DNA of 64,000 nt from Aquirickettsia sp965229725 (GCA_965229725.1 OZ245923.1:186001-250000), one strand, 5' to 3'. Counted from the stretch's first letter, positions 8,706 through 18,524 are shown. The notes: generated from the letters alone by a model not told the origin. Translations and numbers: made by a program.

Positions 8706-8733
8706 AGTGTAATACGTTTTAGATACTTGTCAA
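8706..8733 (-). promoter_or_regulatory. sigma-70 promoter of pal
   Basis: On the minus strand a perfect TTGACA (8733-8728) is followed after 16 bases by TACACT (8711-8706). The AAAGGAG ribosome-binding site (8680-8674) and the pal ATG at 8669 follow at a sensible distance. Confidence 0.7.
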
Positions 8734-8791
8734 ATACTTTGGATAGGTTAATAATTAATATTATACATTTGATTTTAAATTGCTTGGCTGA

Positions 8792-9955
8792 TTAAGATAT
8801 CAAGTATATTTTATTGTTCGATAATCTTGATATTTTTCCTGCTAATTCAAGCTCTAACAGAAGGTAATTCAATATATTAATCGGTATTCCAAGTTGCTCA
8901 ATAATGTCATCAATTTCTATCGGTGAATAAGATAAAGAATGGAAAAGTTTCTTTCTAAATAGAGCAAGCTCTGATTCAGACGGTAGATTTTTCATGTGGT
9001 TATCAGTAAATTTCTCATTATTATCAAAGATAAACGTATTATTTTTTTTAATAAATCTGTCCAAATCTTGGATTATATCCTTGGGGGTTAGCGCTAAATT
9101 AGCCCCTTGTTTTAGAAGCTCATTAGTCCCTTGTGATTTTGAATCTAATGGTGATCCCGGTATAGCATATACCTCCCTATTATACTCCAAGGCAAATCTA
9201 GATGTGATTAATGTTCCTGATTTTTTAGTTGCTTCAACAACGAGCACTCCCGAAGCTAACCCAGCTATTATCCTATTTCTTTGAGGAAAATGTTGAGCTA
9301 AGACTGAAGAATTAATTGGTTGCTCGGTGATTACAAGGCCTTTATTATACATTTCTTCATAGAGTTTGCCATTTTCTTTGGGGTACACATGGCTTATTCC
9401 TCCTGCAATTACACCAATCGTCCCATTACCTAAACTTCCCTTATGTGCATATGAATCTATTCCTTTTGCAAGTCCAGATACAATGGTAAACCCAGCATCT
9501 GAAATTTCTTTAGCAAATTCAAATGATAACTTATTGCCATTAATACTGGAATTTCTCGCTCCAATTATTGCAAATATAGGCGCGTTTAAAAGTTGCGTAT
9601 TGCCTTTGGCAATTATGATTGGTGGAAAATCTGGAATATGTAGTAATGACCTTGGATAATTCTGTTCGCATGCGAGGATTATATCTGCACCATATTTTTT
9701 GGTTTCAGCTATTTCTTTCTCAATAGCTTGCTTAGGTGGAATTAATTTATCGCCCAAAAACCCACCTTTTTTAGCAAGAGGATCTATATTTTGCAGCGCC
9801 GTTTCTGGATCACCATAGGTTTCTAGCAGTTGAATGAATGTTTTTGAACCAACATTCTTCGTCCTTGCTAATCTAATCCATGAAAATTTAAAATTATCAG
9901 ATTTGTCACTACCAAATAATTTGCCTAAGTTTCCTAGTTCTTTAGTAATATCCAA
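8792..9955 (-). CDS. dprA: DNA-processing protein DprA
   Basis: DprA binds incoming single-stranded DNA and loads RecA during natural transformation. The 387-residue protein has an N-terminal SAM-like segment (about 25-70), the Rossmann-type DNA-binding core with IGARNSS at 131-137 and SGLAKGID at 160-167, and a C-terminal winged-helix domain (about 325-385). Length is typical. It is the last gene of the minus-strand group tsaB-icd-dprA, only 5 bases after icd. No competence uptake genes are near. DprA is widely kept in Rickettsiales, and recA lies 2 kb away. Confidence 0.93.
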   Translation of the reverse strand: MDITKELGNLGKLFGSDKSDNFKFSWIRLARTKNVGSKTFIQLLETYGDPETALQNIDPLAKKGGFLGDKLIPPKQAIEKEIAETKKYGADIILACEQNYPRSLLHIPDFPPIIIAKGNTQLLNAPIFAIIGARNSSINGNKLSFEFAKEISDAGFTIVSGLAKGIDSYAHKGSLGNGTIGVIAGGISHVYPKENGKLYEEMYNKGLVITEQPINSSVLAQHFPQRNRIIAGLASGVLVVEATKKSGTLITSRFALEYNREVYAIPGSPLDSKSQGTNELLKQGANLALTPKDIIQDLDRFIKKNNTFIFDNNEKFTDNHMKNLPSESELALFRKKLFHSLSYSPIEIDDIIEQLGIPINILNYLLLELELAGKISRLSNNKIYLIS

Positions 9956-9960
9956 ATTTT

Positions 9961-11391
9961 TTACTCTCCCTGAGCCAAGCTAAAGCCAATATTATCATCG
10001 TAACTACATAAATTTATAATTGACAATATGTCAAGGTCTAATTCAACTATTTTTCTATACAATGTTAATATATCCTTTTGGGAAATGTTATGTTCTTTCT
10101 TTGCTTTTAAAAATCTGAATCTGTAGAAATCTACTTCAGCATTCGTGAGTGTTTTTGGCCAAATTAACAAGCCTCTGCTTGATACCATATGTAATTTCAA
10201 AACATCATCTAATTTTTGCAATTTATCAATTAATTCAGAAGTAAACTGAGTTTTAATAAATATATCTGTGCCTATCAGCTCAGTTTTTTCATTATTACTC
10301 AAAGTTTCCTTTATTGAAATTTTCTCATTTGTGGCAGATTGGAATTTACTTATCAACAAATTTGGCTTTTTATCAAAATTATCAATAACTGCTAGAGTAA
10401 ACTCAGACGTTGAGAGTTTCTTTTTACTTTTTTCTGGATTAAACATGTCAGCCGTATGCAATCCTTCTTCAATGGTTTTTAACCAAGCGTTATAAATCAT
10501 TTCCGCCTCATTATTTTTCCCTAAATGCTTCAGCATTATTATTGCGGAATTTAGCAAACCTGAAGGATTAGCAATATTTTTTCCCGCAATATCTGGCGCT
10601 GAACCATGTACTGCTTCAAACATGGCATATTCTTTGCCAATATTGGCACTTCCTGCTAATCCAACTGAACCAGAAACTTCAGAAGCTATATCTGATATAA
10701 TATCTCCATATAAGTTGAGAGTGACTATGACATCAAAGTTTTCTGGATTATTTGCAAGTCTGGCTGAAGCAATATCCACCAACATGTGCTCTGCTTTAAT
10801 ATTTGGGTACTCAGGAGCAATTTTAAGAAAAATTTCTTGAAAACACCCATCAGTAATTTTCAGTATATTACTTTTTGTAACACAAGTGACCTTATTGCGT
10901 TTATTAATTCTTGCATATTCAAATGCATATCGAATAATTTTTTCACACCCAGATGTTGAAAGTAATTTCATTGCCATAGCTGAATTTTGGGTAATTCTAT
11001 ACTCTATACCAGAATATAAATCCTCCTCATTTTCACGTACAATAACAACATCCATATTTTTAAATTTACCAACAAATGGATAGTAAGATAAAGAAGGGCG
11101 AATATTAGCAAATAGTTCCAATGTTCTTCTAAATGTTACATTTAGACTTTTATATCCTTTTCCTAAGGGGGTCGTAATTGGAGCCTTTAACAATACCTTA
11201 TTTCTTTTGATAACTTCCCATACATCGTCTGATATTCCTGAGGAAAATCCTTTCTTATAAATTTTTTCACCAATCTCTATGGTTTCTATTTCTAAACCCG
11301 TTTTAGCATGACTCAAAATCTTTAAGACGGATTCCATAATTTCAGGGCCAATTCCATCTCCATATGCTACAGTAATTCTATTGTTTGTCAT
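9961..11391 (-). CDS. icd: isocitrate dehydrogenase, rickettsial long type
   Basis: The enzyme oxidises isocitrate to 2-oxoglutarate in the TCA cycle. The 476-residue protein starts with the dehydrogenase signature YGDGIGPEI, has the substrate-binding SLNVTFRR...FANIRPS region near 95-120, and RENEEDLYSGIEYR near 134 with the catalytic Tyr. The metal-binding region DIISDIASEVSGSVGLAGSAN lies near 230. About 130 extra residues at the C-terminus separate it from the shorter NADP enzymes and resemble the long Rickettsia/Thermus-like form. Cofactor choice is inferred. It is cotranscribed with tsaB (16-base gap) and dprA. Confidence 0.9.
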   Translation of the reverse strand: MTNNRITVAYGDGIGPEIMESVLKILSHAKTGLEIETIEIGEKIYKKGFSSGISDDVWEVIKRNKVLLKAPITTPLGKGYKSLNVTFRRTLELFANIRPSLSYYPFVGKFKNMDVVIVRENEEDLYSGIEYRITQNSAMAMKLLSTSGCEKIIRYAFEYARINKRNKVTCVTKSNILKITDGCFQEIFLKIAPEYPNIKAEHMLVDIASARLANNPENFDVIVTLNLYGDIISDIASEVSGSVGLAGSANIGKEYAMFEAVHGSAPDIAGKNIANPSGLLNSAIIMLKHLGKNNEAEMIYNAWLKTIEEGLHTADMFNPEKSKKKLSTSEFTLAVIDNFDKKPNLLISKFQSATNEKISIKETLSNNEKTELIGTDIFIKTQFTSELIDKLQKLDDVLKLHMVSSRGLLIWPKTLTNAEVDFYRFRFLKAKKEHNISQKDILTLYRKIVELDLDILSIINLCSYDDNIGFSLAQGE

Positions 11392-11407
11392 TTTAAACTC
11401 CTAAATG

Positions 11408-12004
11408 TTAAGCTATGTAGTTATTAATAATATATTGTGGCTTTAGATAATTTGGTATCAAATTTTTTAAATTTTTTAGTTTATAGTTTGCAAACTTAGC
11501 AATGTGCTTTGCATTTAAAAGGAATTTATCATTAAGATGATCAACATTTCCAACTAAATAAAGCCTCTTTTTAATTTCGCACATCTCCTCTTTCTTAATT
11601 ATTTTAATCGGAGAAATATTAATTTTATTGCTAAATTCTTGAAAATAATATTTTTCTACCCCCGCTTCAAGCACCACCCCTATATTTTCTTCTTGATGGT
11701 TAAATGCAATTGTAGCTAGATTACATATAGGAAGTAACGGCGCTTTTAAAGCAAAATGCAACGCATTACCTACACATATACCAACCCTGAGACCTGTAAA
11801 TCTACCTGGACCGGTTGTCACAGCAATATATCTTAAGTCCTTAAAGCTCAACTTCAAATAGCTCATGGCTTCTTCTATCATCAAGTTAAGTGTTTCTGCC
11901 TGTCTATTTACTTTCTCATTGTTTTTAAAGTATAATATCTTGCCATTTTCAGATATTGCAATAGAAGCATGTAAATATGATGTATCTAAGGCTAAACCAA
12001 TCAT
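11408..12004 (-). CDS. tsaB: tRNA threonylcarbamoyladenosine biosynthesis protein TsaB
   Basis: TsaB partners TsaD in making the t6A37 modification of ANN-decoding tRNAs. I take the ATG at 12004 because the product then begins MIGLALDTS, the family's usual start; a longer frame to 12049 adds 15 unlike residues. The 198-residue protein shows the ASKHA-type fold, with the family motif VTTGPGRFTGLRVGI near 62-77. The C-terminal half is diverged, as usual for this protein. It leads the minus-strand group tsaB-icd-dprA and is divergent from recA. Confidence 0.88.
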   Translation of the reverse strand: MIGLALDTSYLHASIAISENGKILYFKNNEKVNRQAETLNLMIEEAMSYLKLSFKDLRYIAVTTGPGRFTGLRVGICVGNALHFALKAPLLPICNLATIAFNHQEENIGVVLEAGVEKYYFQEFSNKINISPIKIIKKEEMCEIKKRLYLVGNVDHLNDKFLLNAKHIAKFANYKLKNLKNLIPNYLKPQYIINNYIA

Positions 12005-12127
12005 GTAATGTAAAAATATATTTGAGGAATGATAAGTCAAGCAACACAAAAATGCAAATTTTAAAATTTTACTGAATTAAAGATGGATGAAATTACAATT
12101 ACTCGTATGCTTTAATAAAAAAATTTG

Positions 12128-12155
12128 TTGAAACTATTAATAGTTTATCTATACT
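12128..12155 (+). promoter_or_regulatory. putative recA promoter
   Basis: TTGAAA (12128-12133) and TATACT (12150-12155) are spaced by 16 bases, about 40 bases before the recA ATG. I see no LexA-type or GTTC-type SOS box between them and the start. Confidence 0.5.
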
Positions 12156-12194
12156 GCAACTGAGTAATATTACACACAAATAGAATTCAAGCTT

Positions 12195-13217
12195 ATGGAC
12201 AAAGAAAAGGCGTTAGAAGCCGCATTAAGTCAGATAGAGAAAGCATACGGGAAAGGTGCTGTAATGAAATTAGGTGAGATGGAAGCGCAAAATATTGAAT
12301 CCATACCATCAGGTTCATTGGGTTTAGACATTGCCTTAGGAGTTGGTGGATATCCAAAGGGAAGAGTGATTGAAATCTTTGGCCCAGAAAGCTCCGGAAA
12401 AACAACGTTGACGCTTCATGCGATTGCTGAATGTCAAAAAAAAGGAGGCACATGTGCTTTTATTGATGCAGAGCATGCTTTCGATAGATCATATGCAAAG
12501 AAATTAGGTGTTGACGTGGATAAATTAATTTTATCTCAACCAGATTCTGGTGAGCAAGCACTCGAAATAACTGATACTTTAGTCAGGTCAGGAGCATTTG
12601 ATATGGTTATAGTTGATAGTGTAGCAGCATTGGTACCTAAAGCGGAAATTGAAGGTGATATGGGTGATAGCCATGTGGGATTGCAAGCAAGGTTGATGAG
12701 CCAGGCACTTCGCAAATTAACTTCCAATGTCTCTAAAACCAACACTATATTATTTTTCATTAATCAAATTAGAATGAAAATTGGTGTAATGTTTGGAAGC
12801 CCAGAAACAACTACAGGAGGAAATGCACTAAAATTCTACTCATCGGTAAGGCTTGATATAAGGCGTATTGGCTCTATAAAAGAAAAAGATGAGGTTACAG
12901 GAAATCAAACTAGGGTGAAAATTGTAAAAAATAAAGTTGCTCCACCTTTTAAAATTGTAGAATTTGATATTATGTATGGGGGTGGAATTTCAAAAGAGGG
13001 AGAGCTTATTGACATCGGGGTTATTGTAGATGTAATCAACAAATCAGGCTCTTGGTATGCATATAAAGATCAAAAAATAGGTCAAGGCAAAGAAAATGCC
13101 AAGATATTTTTAAAGGAAAATCCTGAAATAGCAAAAGAGATTAAAGATAAGATACTAGAGATAAAAGAGCTTGGTTCAGAAAAATTAGATGAAATTTCTA
13201 TAAGTAATGTAGATTAA
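12195..13217 (+). CDS. recA: recombinase RecA
   Basis: RecA forms filaments on single-stranded DNA and catalyses strand exchange. The 340-residue product has the polymerisation N-terminus, Walker A GPESSGKTT at 63-71, the catalytic Glu segment FIDAEHAFD near 92, Walker B MVIVDSVAALVP near 140, and the L2 region INQIRMKIGVMFGSPETTTGGNA (split here, near 193-215). Length is typical. The ribosome-binding site is weak. Its stop codon overlaps the ppdK start (taATGa), so the two are translationally coupled, an uncommon pairing. Confidence 0.97.
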   Translation: MDKEKALEAALSQIEKAYGKGAVMKLGEMEAQNIESIPSGSLGLDIALGVGGYPKGRVIEIFGPESSGKTTLTLHAIAECQKKGGTCAFIDAEHAFDRSYAKKLGVDVDKLILSQPDSGEQALEITDTLVRSGAFDMVIVDSVAALVPKAEIEGDMGDSHVGLQARLMSQALRKLTSNVSKTNTILFFINQIRMKIGVMFGSPETTTGGNALKFYSSVRLDIRRIGSIKEKDEVTGNQTRVKIVKNKVAPPFKIVEFDIMYGGGISKEGELIDIGVIVDVINKSGSWYAYKDQKIGQGKENAKIFLKENPEIAKEIKDKILEIKELGSEKLDEISISNVD

Positions 13218-15895
13218 TGAATAAGGAAGAAGAGCTTTTAAAAAAATATATATACTCTTTTGGAAAAAATGCGGCTGAAGGAGGAAACAATCTAAAAGAT
13301 ATTTTAGGTAACAAGGGTGCTGGACTTGCTGAAATGAGTAAAATGAAAATTCCGGTCCCACCAGGATTTACAATTTCATCAGAAATATGCAAAGAATTTA
13401 CTGAAAATTCTAATCAATTACCAGAATTTTTAAAAGGCTTGATTATTGATGCAATGAATCAGCTAGAAGATAAGATGGGGCTAAAATTTGGAGATGAGCA
13501 TAATCCATTGTTAATTTCAGTTAGGTCTGGTGCTCGGATATCAATGCCAGGGATGATGGAAACAATTCTTAATCTAGGATTGAATGATATAACAGTAAAG
13601 GGGCTCGCAAAACTAACAAAAAATCCGAGATTTGCTTATGACTCCTACAGAAGATACATCGAAATGTATAGTAATGTTGTTCTTGGATTGGACAAGTCAA
13701 AATTTGAAGCCATTTTACATAATAAAAAAGCTCTCCTAGGAATTAAAGAAGATCAAGATTTAACAGCATCTGATTTAGAGGATGTTATTTATGAGTATAA
13801 AAATTTGGTTAAAAATGTTTTAGGAGTGGATTTTCCTCAAAATATTGTTGAGCAACTTTGGGATGCTATATCCGCAGTTTTTAGATCTTGGAATGTGCCA
13901 CGCGCAATAAAGTATAGAAGTATGAGTAAGATCTCCAATGATGTCGGGACTGCAGTAAATATACAATCGATGGTCTTTGGAAACAAAGGGGCTGATTGTG
14001 CTACGGGCGTGGTGTTTACAAGAAATCCTTCTACTGGCGAAAATGAAATATTTGGAGAGTATATTATTAATGCCCAAGGTGAGGACATAGTATCTGGTGT
14101 AATTACTCCTGCTCCAATCAACATAGAGTCTAAGGAGCAATGTTTAGGTGATGAAAAATCACTTGAAGAGGTGATGCCAAAAGCATATCAAGAGCTAAAA
14201 ACTATTCTACGTAGGCTTGAACTGCACTATAGAGACATGCAGGATGTTGAATTTACTATAGAAAACGGCAAATGCTGGATATTACAAACTAGATCTGGCA
14301 AAAGGACAGCAAGTGCCACTATAAAAATAGCAGTAGATATGCTGAAAGAAGGTGTATTAACCAAACAACAAGTTTTGAATACTATAAAGCCAGAAATAAT
14401 TGAAAAAGTATTGCATCCTTGTATTGATCCACATGCACAAAAAACATTACTTACTAAAGGTCTACCTGCTTCACCAGGTGCAGCGTTTGGTAAAATCGCT
14501 CTTTCTTCGAGCAAAGCAGAGGTAATGGCAAGGCATGGTGAAGTTATTTTAGTAAGAAATGAAACCAATCCCGAAGACATAGGTGGTATAGGTGCTTCTT
14601 CTGGTATTCTCACATCTCGTGGGGGCATGACTTCTCACGCTGCTGTGGTAGCAAGAGGTATGGGAAAATCATGTGTTACAGGTGCATTTGAAGTAGTAGT
14701 AGATAACGAAAAAAATACTGTAAAAATCAATGATACTACACTGAATGAAGGTGAATTTATTACAATTAATGGGTCAAACGGTGAAGTTTTTTTGGGTAAA
14801 GTAGGAACTATCCAAACTAAGTTAGATGGATGCTTTGAAAACTTAATTAAAATTGCTGAGGAATTTGCACATTTAAAAGTTATGGCAAATGCTGAAACGG
14901 TAAAAGACGCAAAAGTAGCAAAAAGCTTTAACGCAGAGGGAATTGGCCTTTGTAGAACAGAGCATATGTTCTTTCAAGAAGATAGAATCAACATCTTCAG
15001 AGAAATGATTCTTTCCCAAAGTATTGACGAACGTTCTAAAATACTCAACCAATTATTGTTTTATCAAGAAGAAGATTTTTACCAGCTGTTTAAAATTATG
15101 AGTGGTGTGCCAGTCACCATAAGATTATTAGATCCCCCACTTCACGAATTTTTACCGCAGGATAATGAAGGTGAATTAGCGCATATAAGCAAATTGATGT
15201 CTTTAAGTATCCAAGAGGTTAAAAACAGAGCTAATTCTCTCAAAGAGGTTAATCCCATGCTGGGTCATAGAGGATGCAGACTTGCAATAACATATCCTGA
15301 AATTTATCAAATGCAGGTTAGGGCAATTCTAAGAGCAACTCACAGATGCATGAAAAGTGGTGTTGTGACTATTCCAGAAATAATGGTTCCATTAGTAATG
15401 AATAAAGCGGAATTTATTGTATTAAAAAATCTTATTAATGATACTGCAAATGCTCTTGAAAAAGAGCTAAATACTAAATTTGAGTACAAATTAGGTAGTA
15501 TGATTGAACTTCCCGCCGCAGTTATTAATGCAGGAGAGATAGCGAGCGAAGCAGATTTTATAAGTTTTGGCACTAATGATCTAACTCAAACATGCCTTGG
15601 TATTTCACGAGATGATGCAGGTAAATTTTTAAGAACTTATATAGAAAAAGGTATTTTTCTTGAAGATCCTTTTTCCTCTATTCATGAGCAAACAGTGGGA
15701 GAGTTATTGAAAATGGCAATTGAAAGCAGCAGAAAACACAATCCAAATATAAAAATTGGTGTTTGCGGTGAACATGCTGGGGACCCAACCTCAATAAAAT
15801 TTTTAAGTAAATTAAAAATTGATTATATATCGTGCTCGCCTTTCAGGATACCTATTGCCAAGGTGTCTGCTGGAAAATACAACACTAAAATATAA
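13217..15895 (+). CDS. ppdK: pyruvate, phosphate dikinase
   Basis: PPDK interconverts pyruvate, ATP and phosphate with phosphoenolpyruvate, AMP and pyrophosphate. The 892-residue protein has the N-terminal ATP-grasp domain (KGAGLAEM near 37), the phosphohistidine motif GGMTSHAAVVARG with His474, and the C-terminal PEP/pyruvate barrel with catalytic Cys850 in VCGEHAGDP. All catalytic positions are intact and the length is standard. In intracellular Rickettsiales it may supply PEP or bypass missing glycolytic steps. It begins inside the recA stop and is followed after 2 bases by lepB. Confidence 0.96.
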   Translation: MNKEEELLKKYIYSFGKNAAEGGNNLKDILGNKGAGLAEMSKMKIPVPPGFTISSEICKEFTENSNQLPEFLKGLIIDAMNQLEDKMGLKFGDEHNPLLISVRSGARISMPGMMETILNLGLNDITVKGLAKLTKNPRFAYDSYRRYIEMYSNVVLGLDKSKFEAILHNKKALLGIKEDQDLTASDLEDVIYEYKNLVKNVLGVDFPQNIVEQLWDAISAVFRSWNVPRAIKYRSMSKISNDVGTAVNIQSMVFGNKGADCATGVVFTRNPSTGENEIFGEYIINAQGEDIVSGVITPAPINIESKEQCLGDEKSLEEVMPKAYQELKTILRRLELHYRDMQDVEFTIENGKCWILQTRSGKRTASATIKIAVDMLKEGVLTKQQVLNTIKPEIIEKVLHPCIDPHAQKTLLTKGLPASPGAAFGKIALSSSKAEVMARHGEVILVRNETNPEDIGGIGASSGILTSRGGMTSHAAVVARGMGKSCVTGAFEVVVDNEKNTVKINDTTLNEGEFITINGSNGEVFLGKVGTIQTKLDGCFENLIKIAEEFAHLKVMANAETVKDAKVAKSFNAEGIGLCRTEHMFFQEDRINIFREMILSQSIDERSKILNQLLFYQEEDFYQLFKIMSGVPVTIRLLDPPLHEFLPQDNEGELAHISKLMSLSIQEVKNRANSLKEVNPMLGHRGCRLAITYPEIYQMQVRAILRATHRCMKSGVVTIPEIMVPLVMNKAEFIVLKNLINDTANALEKELNTKFEYKLGSMIELPAAVINAGEIASEADFISFGTNDLTQTCLGISRDDAGKFLRTYIEKGIFLEDPFSSIHEQTVGELLKMAIESSRKHNPNIKIGVCGEHAGDPTSIKFLSKLKIDYISCSPFRIPIAKVSAGKYNTKI

Positions 15896-15897
15896 AA

Positions 15898-16674
15898 ATG
15901 AAATCTATAAATTATTACATTCAATCATTATTTTCTTATAAAAACTTTAAGGAATTATTAAACTCACTAGCTTTTGCATTTATTTTTGCATTTATTTTTC
16001 AAACATTTATATATCAACCATTTAAAATTCCGTCTGGTTCAATGAAGCCTGGATTGCAAATAGGAGATTATCTTTTTGTTGAAAAATTTGCTTATGGTTA
16101 CAATAATAGCTCTCTTTCCTTCATGCTTAACAGGTTTAATTTATTTAGCGAGTCACTCTATTTTGACAGCCCCAAAAGAGGCGATGTTATAGTTTTTTTA
16201 TTACCAAGAGACCGCAGCATACACTATATAAAAAGGCTTATTGGGCTTCCTGGTGATGAAATACAAATTAAGGATGGGCAATTATATATCAATGATGTTG
16301 CTGTAAAGAGAGAAAATAAAGGTCAGCAAATTGATATAGAACAAAATGGCACTCATTATGTTAAAAATATTTTCAAAGAAACTCTCCCAAATGGAGTTAG
16401 TTATATGATTTACATGGAGAATGACGGGAAAAGCTATCGAAATAACTTTGATCACAATGACACTCCAGTTTATAAAGTGCCACAAGGTCATTATTTTTTC
16501 ATGGGAGATAATAGAGATAATTCAATAGATAGCAGATTTTTAAAAAACGTAGGTTATGTTCCTAAAAATAACATTCTTGGCAAGGCTAAAATATTGTTTT
16601 GGACATCTGATTTTTCAGTGTTAGATTTTATTACAAAACTTAAAACAAATAGAGCTTTTAAAATAATTAAATAA
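15898..16674 (+). CDS. lepB: signal peptidase I
   Basis: LepB cleaves signal peptides on the outer face of the inner membrane. The 258-residue protein has one N-terminal membrane segment (about 24-40), the catalytic serine in PSGSMKP (Ser48) and the catalytic lysine in YIKRLIGLPGD (Lys112), plus the conserved MGDNRDNSIDSR box near 201. The genes lepB-rnc-era follow one another as in many proteobacteria, here with spacings of 2 bases from ppdK and 7 bases to rnc. Confidence 0.96.
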   Translation: MKSINYYIQSLFSYKNFKELLNSLAFAFIFAFIFQTFIYQPFKIPSGSMKPGLQIGDYLFVEKFAYGYNNSSLSFMLNRFNLFSESLYFDSPKRGDVIVFLLPRDRSIHYIKRLIGLPGDEIQIKDGQLYINDVAVKRENKGQQIDIEQNGTHYVKNIFKETLPNGVSYMIYMENDGKSYRNNFDHNDTPVYKVPQGHYFFMGDNRDNSIDSRFLKNVGYVPKNNILGKAKILFWTSDFSVLDFITKLKTNRAFKIIK

Positions 16675-16681
16675 TACTTTT

Positions 16682-17350
16682 GTGGAACTAGAAGACTATA
16701 AATTCAAAAATATTAACCTGCTTAAAATAGCTTTAACACATCCTAGCGCTGTTAAAAATAAAGTTAAAGATATTAGCTATGAAAGAATGGAATTTTTGGG
16801 AGATAGTATTTTAAATGTTGTAATTGCAGATATTGTATATCATAAATTTACTAATCACTCTGAGGGACAACTATCAATTATTCTTGCCAACCTCGTTAAC
16901 TCTAAAACAATTGTTATGGTTGCTAAAAAGCTTGATCTAGGTAACAAAATAATTCTTGATAATGGTGAGGAACAATCAGGGGGTAGAGAAAATCCCAATA
17001 ATTTAGAGAATGCTCTTGAAGCTATTATAGCATCTATTTATTTAGATAGTGATTTTAGTACCATTAAGAACATTATCAGTAAATGGTGGGCTGATTTTTT
17101 TATAGATATAGATAAATTGTTTCAAAAAGATTATAAATCACAACTACAAGAGTTATTGCAGAAAAGGTACAAAATATTACCAAAATATATAACAGAAGAT
17201 AGATATGGTGAACCACATGAGCCAACGTTCACCATATCAGTATCTTTTAAGAATAAATATAAATTTGAGGCTCAGGGAAAAACAAAAAAAGAGGCAGAGC
17301 AAGGAGCTGCTAAAGAAATGTTAAATTTTATAAATGAACAAGATGAATAA
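16682..17350 (+). CDS. rnc: ribonuclease III
   Basis: RNase III cuts double-stranded RNA, including rRNA precursors. The 222-residue product starts at a GTG. The signature ERMEFLGDS at 34-42 carries the metal-binding Glu and Asp, the second catalytic Glu lies at 113 in NALEAII, and a double-stranded RNA-binding domain fills about 150-220. Size is typical. It sits between lepB and era and its 3' end overlaps era. Confidence 0.96.
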   Translation: MELEDYKFKNINLLKIALTHPSAVKNKVKDISYERMEFLGDSILNVVIADIVYHKFTNHSEGQLSIILANLVNSKTIVMVAKKLDLGNKIILDNGEEQSGGRENPNNLENALEAIIASIYLDSDFSTIKNIISKWWADFFIDIDKLFQKDYKSQLQELLQKRYKILPKYITEDRYGEPHEPTFTISVSFKNKYKFEAQGKTKKEAEQGAAKEMLNFINEQDE

Positions 17351-18200
17351 GAAAATAGGATATGCCTGTCTTATTGGAGCTCCAAATTCAGGCAAATCAA
17401 CTCTTCTTAATGCGGTAGTTAATCAAAAAATATCCGCGGTGACGCATAAAGTACATACCACCAGAGACAATATTAAAGGTATTATTTCTAGAGAAAATAC
17501 TCAGTTAATTTTTATAGATACACCAGGATATCTAAAAAATCCAAAATATAAGTTGGAAAAATCTATTACAAAAAAATCTCTCAAAGAAATTAAAAACGTT
17601 GATTTTATTTGTATCATTGTTGATGTCGCTAAAAAAAATTGTTTAGATGACTCTTTAATTGATATAAATTATTTCAGCTCTCAAGAAAATCTAATCATTG
17701 TGTTCAACAAAATAGACCTAGTAAAAGATAAAAATAGATTACTTGATCTTGCTCAAAAAACAAAAGAGAAAGGGTTTAATAACATTTTTATGATTTCAGC
17801 TACCAACAACAAGGGGGTTCAAGACTTTTTAGATTACCTGATAAATAATTCTCCTGAGGGCAATTGGCATTATGATGAGGACGAAATTACGGATAGAAGT
17901 ATTAAGCAACTTGCGGAAGATATAACCATGGAGCAATTGTATAAATTTTTAAATAAGGAAATACCCTATAACTTAAAAGTTGAGACAGAATCGTGGAAAG
18001 AAGAGCAAAAAGATGTAACAATACACCAAGTTATTACAGTGCTAAAAGATAGTCAAAAAAAGATCATTTTAGGGAGAAATGGAGAAAATATTAAGAAAAT
18101 TAGTATAATATCCAAAGGTGAGATAGAAAGGCTAACCAGCAAAAAAATCCATTTATATTTATTTATCAAAGTAAGAGATAGCTGGATGGATAAGCTATAA
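17343..18200 (+). CDS. era: GTPase Era
   Basis: Era is a small GTPase that checks 16S rRNA 3'-end maturation and 30S assembly. From the ATG at 17343 the product has 285 residues; an ATG at 17334 is also possible and would add three. G motifs are clear: GAPNSGKST near 9-17, DTPGYL near 58, and FNKIDL near 121. The C-terminal KH domain carries ILGRNGENIKKI near 240. The gene overlaps the rnc stop by 8 bases, so translation is probably coupled. It ends the recA-ppdK-lepB-rnc-era series. Confidence 0.95.
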   Translation: MNKKIGYACLIGAPNSGKSTLLNAVVNQKISAVTHKVHTTRDNIKGIISRENTQLIFIDTPGYLKNPKYKLEKSITKKSLKEIKNVDFICIIVDVAKKNCLDDSLIDINYFSSQENLIIVFNKIDLVKDKNRLLDLAQKTKEKGFNNIFMISATNNKGVQDFLDYLINNSPEGNWHYDEDEITDRSIKQLAEDITMEQLYKFLNKEIPYNLKVETESWKEEQKDVTIHQVITVLKDSQKKIILGRNGENIKKISIISKGEIERLTSKKIHLYLFIKVRDSWMDKL

Positions 18201-18273
18201 GTGCGTATTGATACCATTGAGAAGTGTAGAGATGAACCATACGCATCAAGTTAAGCTCGCATCGTTAGTATTA

Positions 18274-18524
18274 TTAACCCGAACTGCATTTAAGGATTAA
18301 TGAATAAATTTTTATCAATAATAGGTTTATCTGGTCTTAGTTGATATAGCTAAAGCAATATAAAAAAACTATGATAAAATTGCATTAATTATGCGTTTTT
18401 CCTGTCATATACATAGTAGCACTGTAACAATTTTATCTTGATCTAGCTATAGTTGTTGCTAACTATTTTATAGTAGGCTTTTGCTCTCTCTTACAACTTT
18501 TTTCTTATCTGCAGTTCGGGTTAA
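18274..18524. mobile_element. MITE-like element, 251 bp, 15-bp terminal inverted repeats
   Basis: The gene-free stretch 18201-18587 holds this element. Its ends are a perfect inverted repeat: TTAACCCGAACTGCA (18274-18288) and TGCAGTTCGGGTTAA (18510-18524). No coding frame lies inside. A second inverted pair (GATAAAATTG 18373-18382, CAATTTTATC 18428-18437) means much of the element could fold on itself. If the outer TA dinucleotides are target duplications, this would suit a mariner/IS630-type element, but that is inference. The first 73 bp recur at 41747-41819 with three mismatches, showing that it is a mobile or repeated sequence. Confidence 0.75.

Noticed and set aside
13820..14140. Minus-strand frames of 95-133 codons within ppdK
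   Set aside because: They lie inside a gene with intact catalytic motifs and have no ribosome-binding site or family resemblance.
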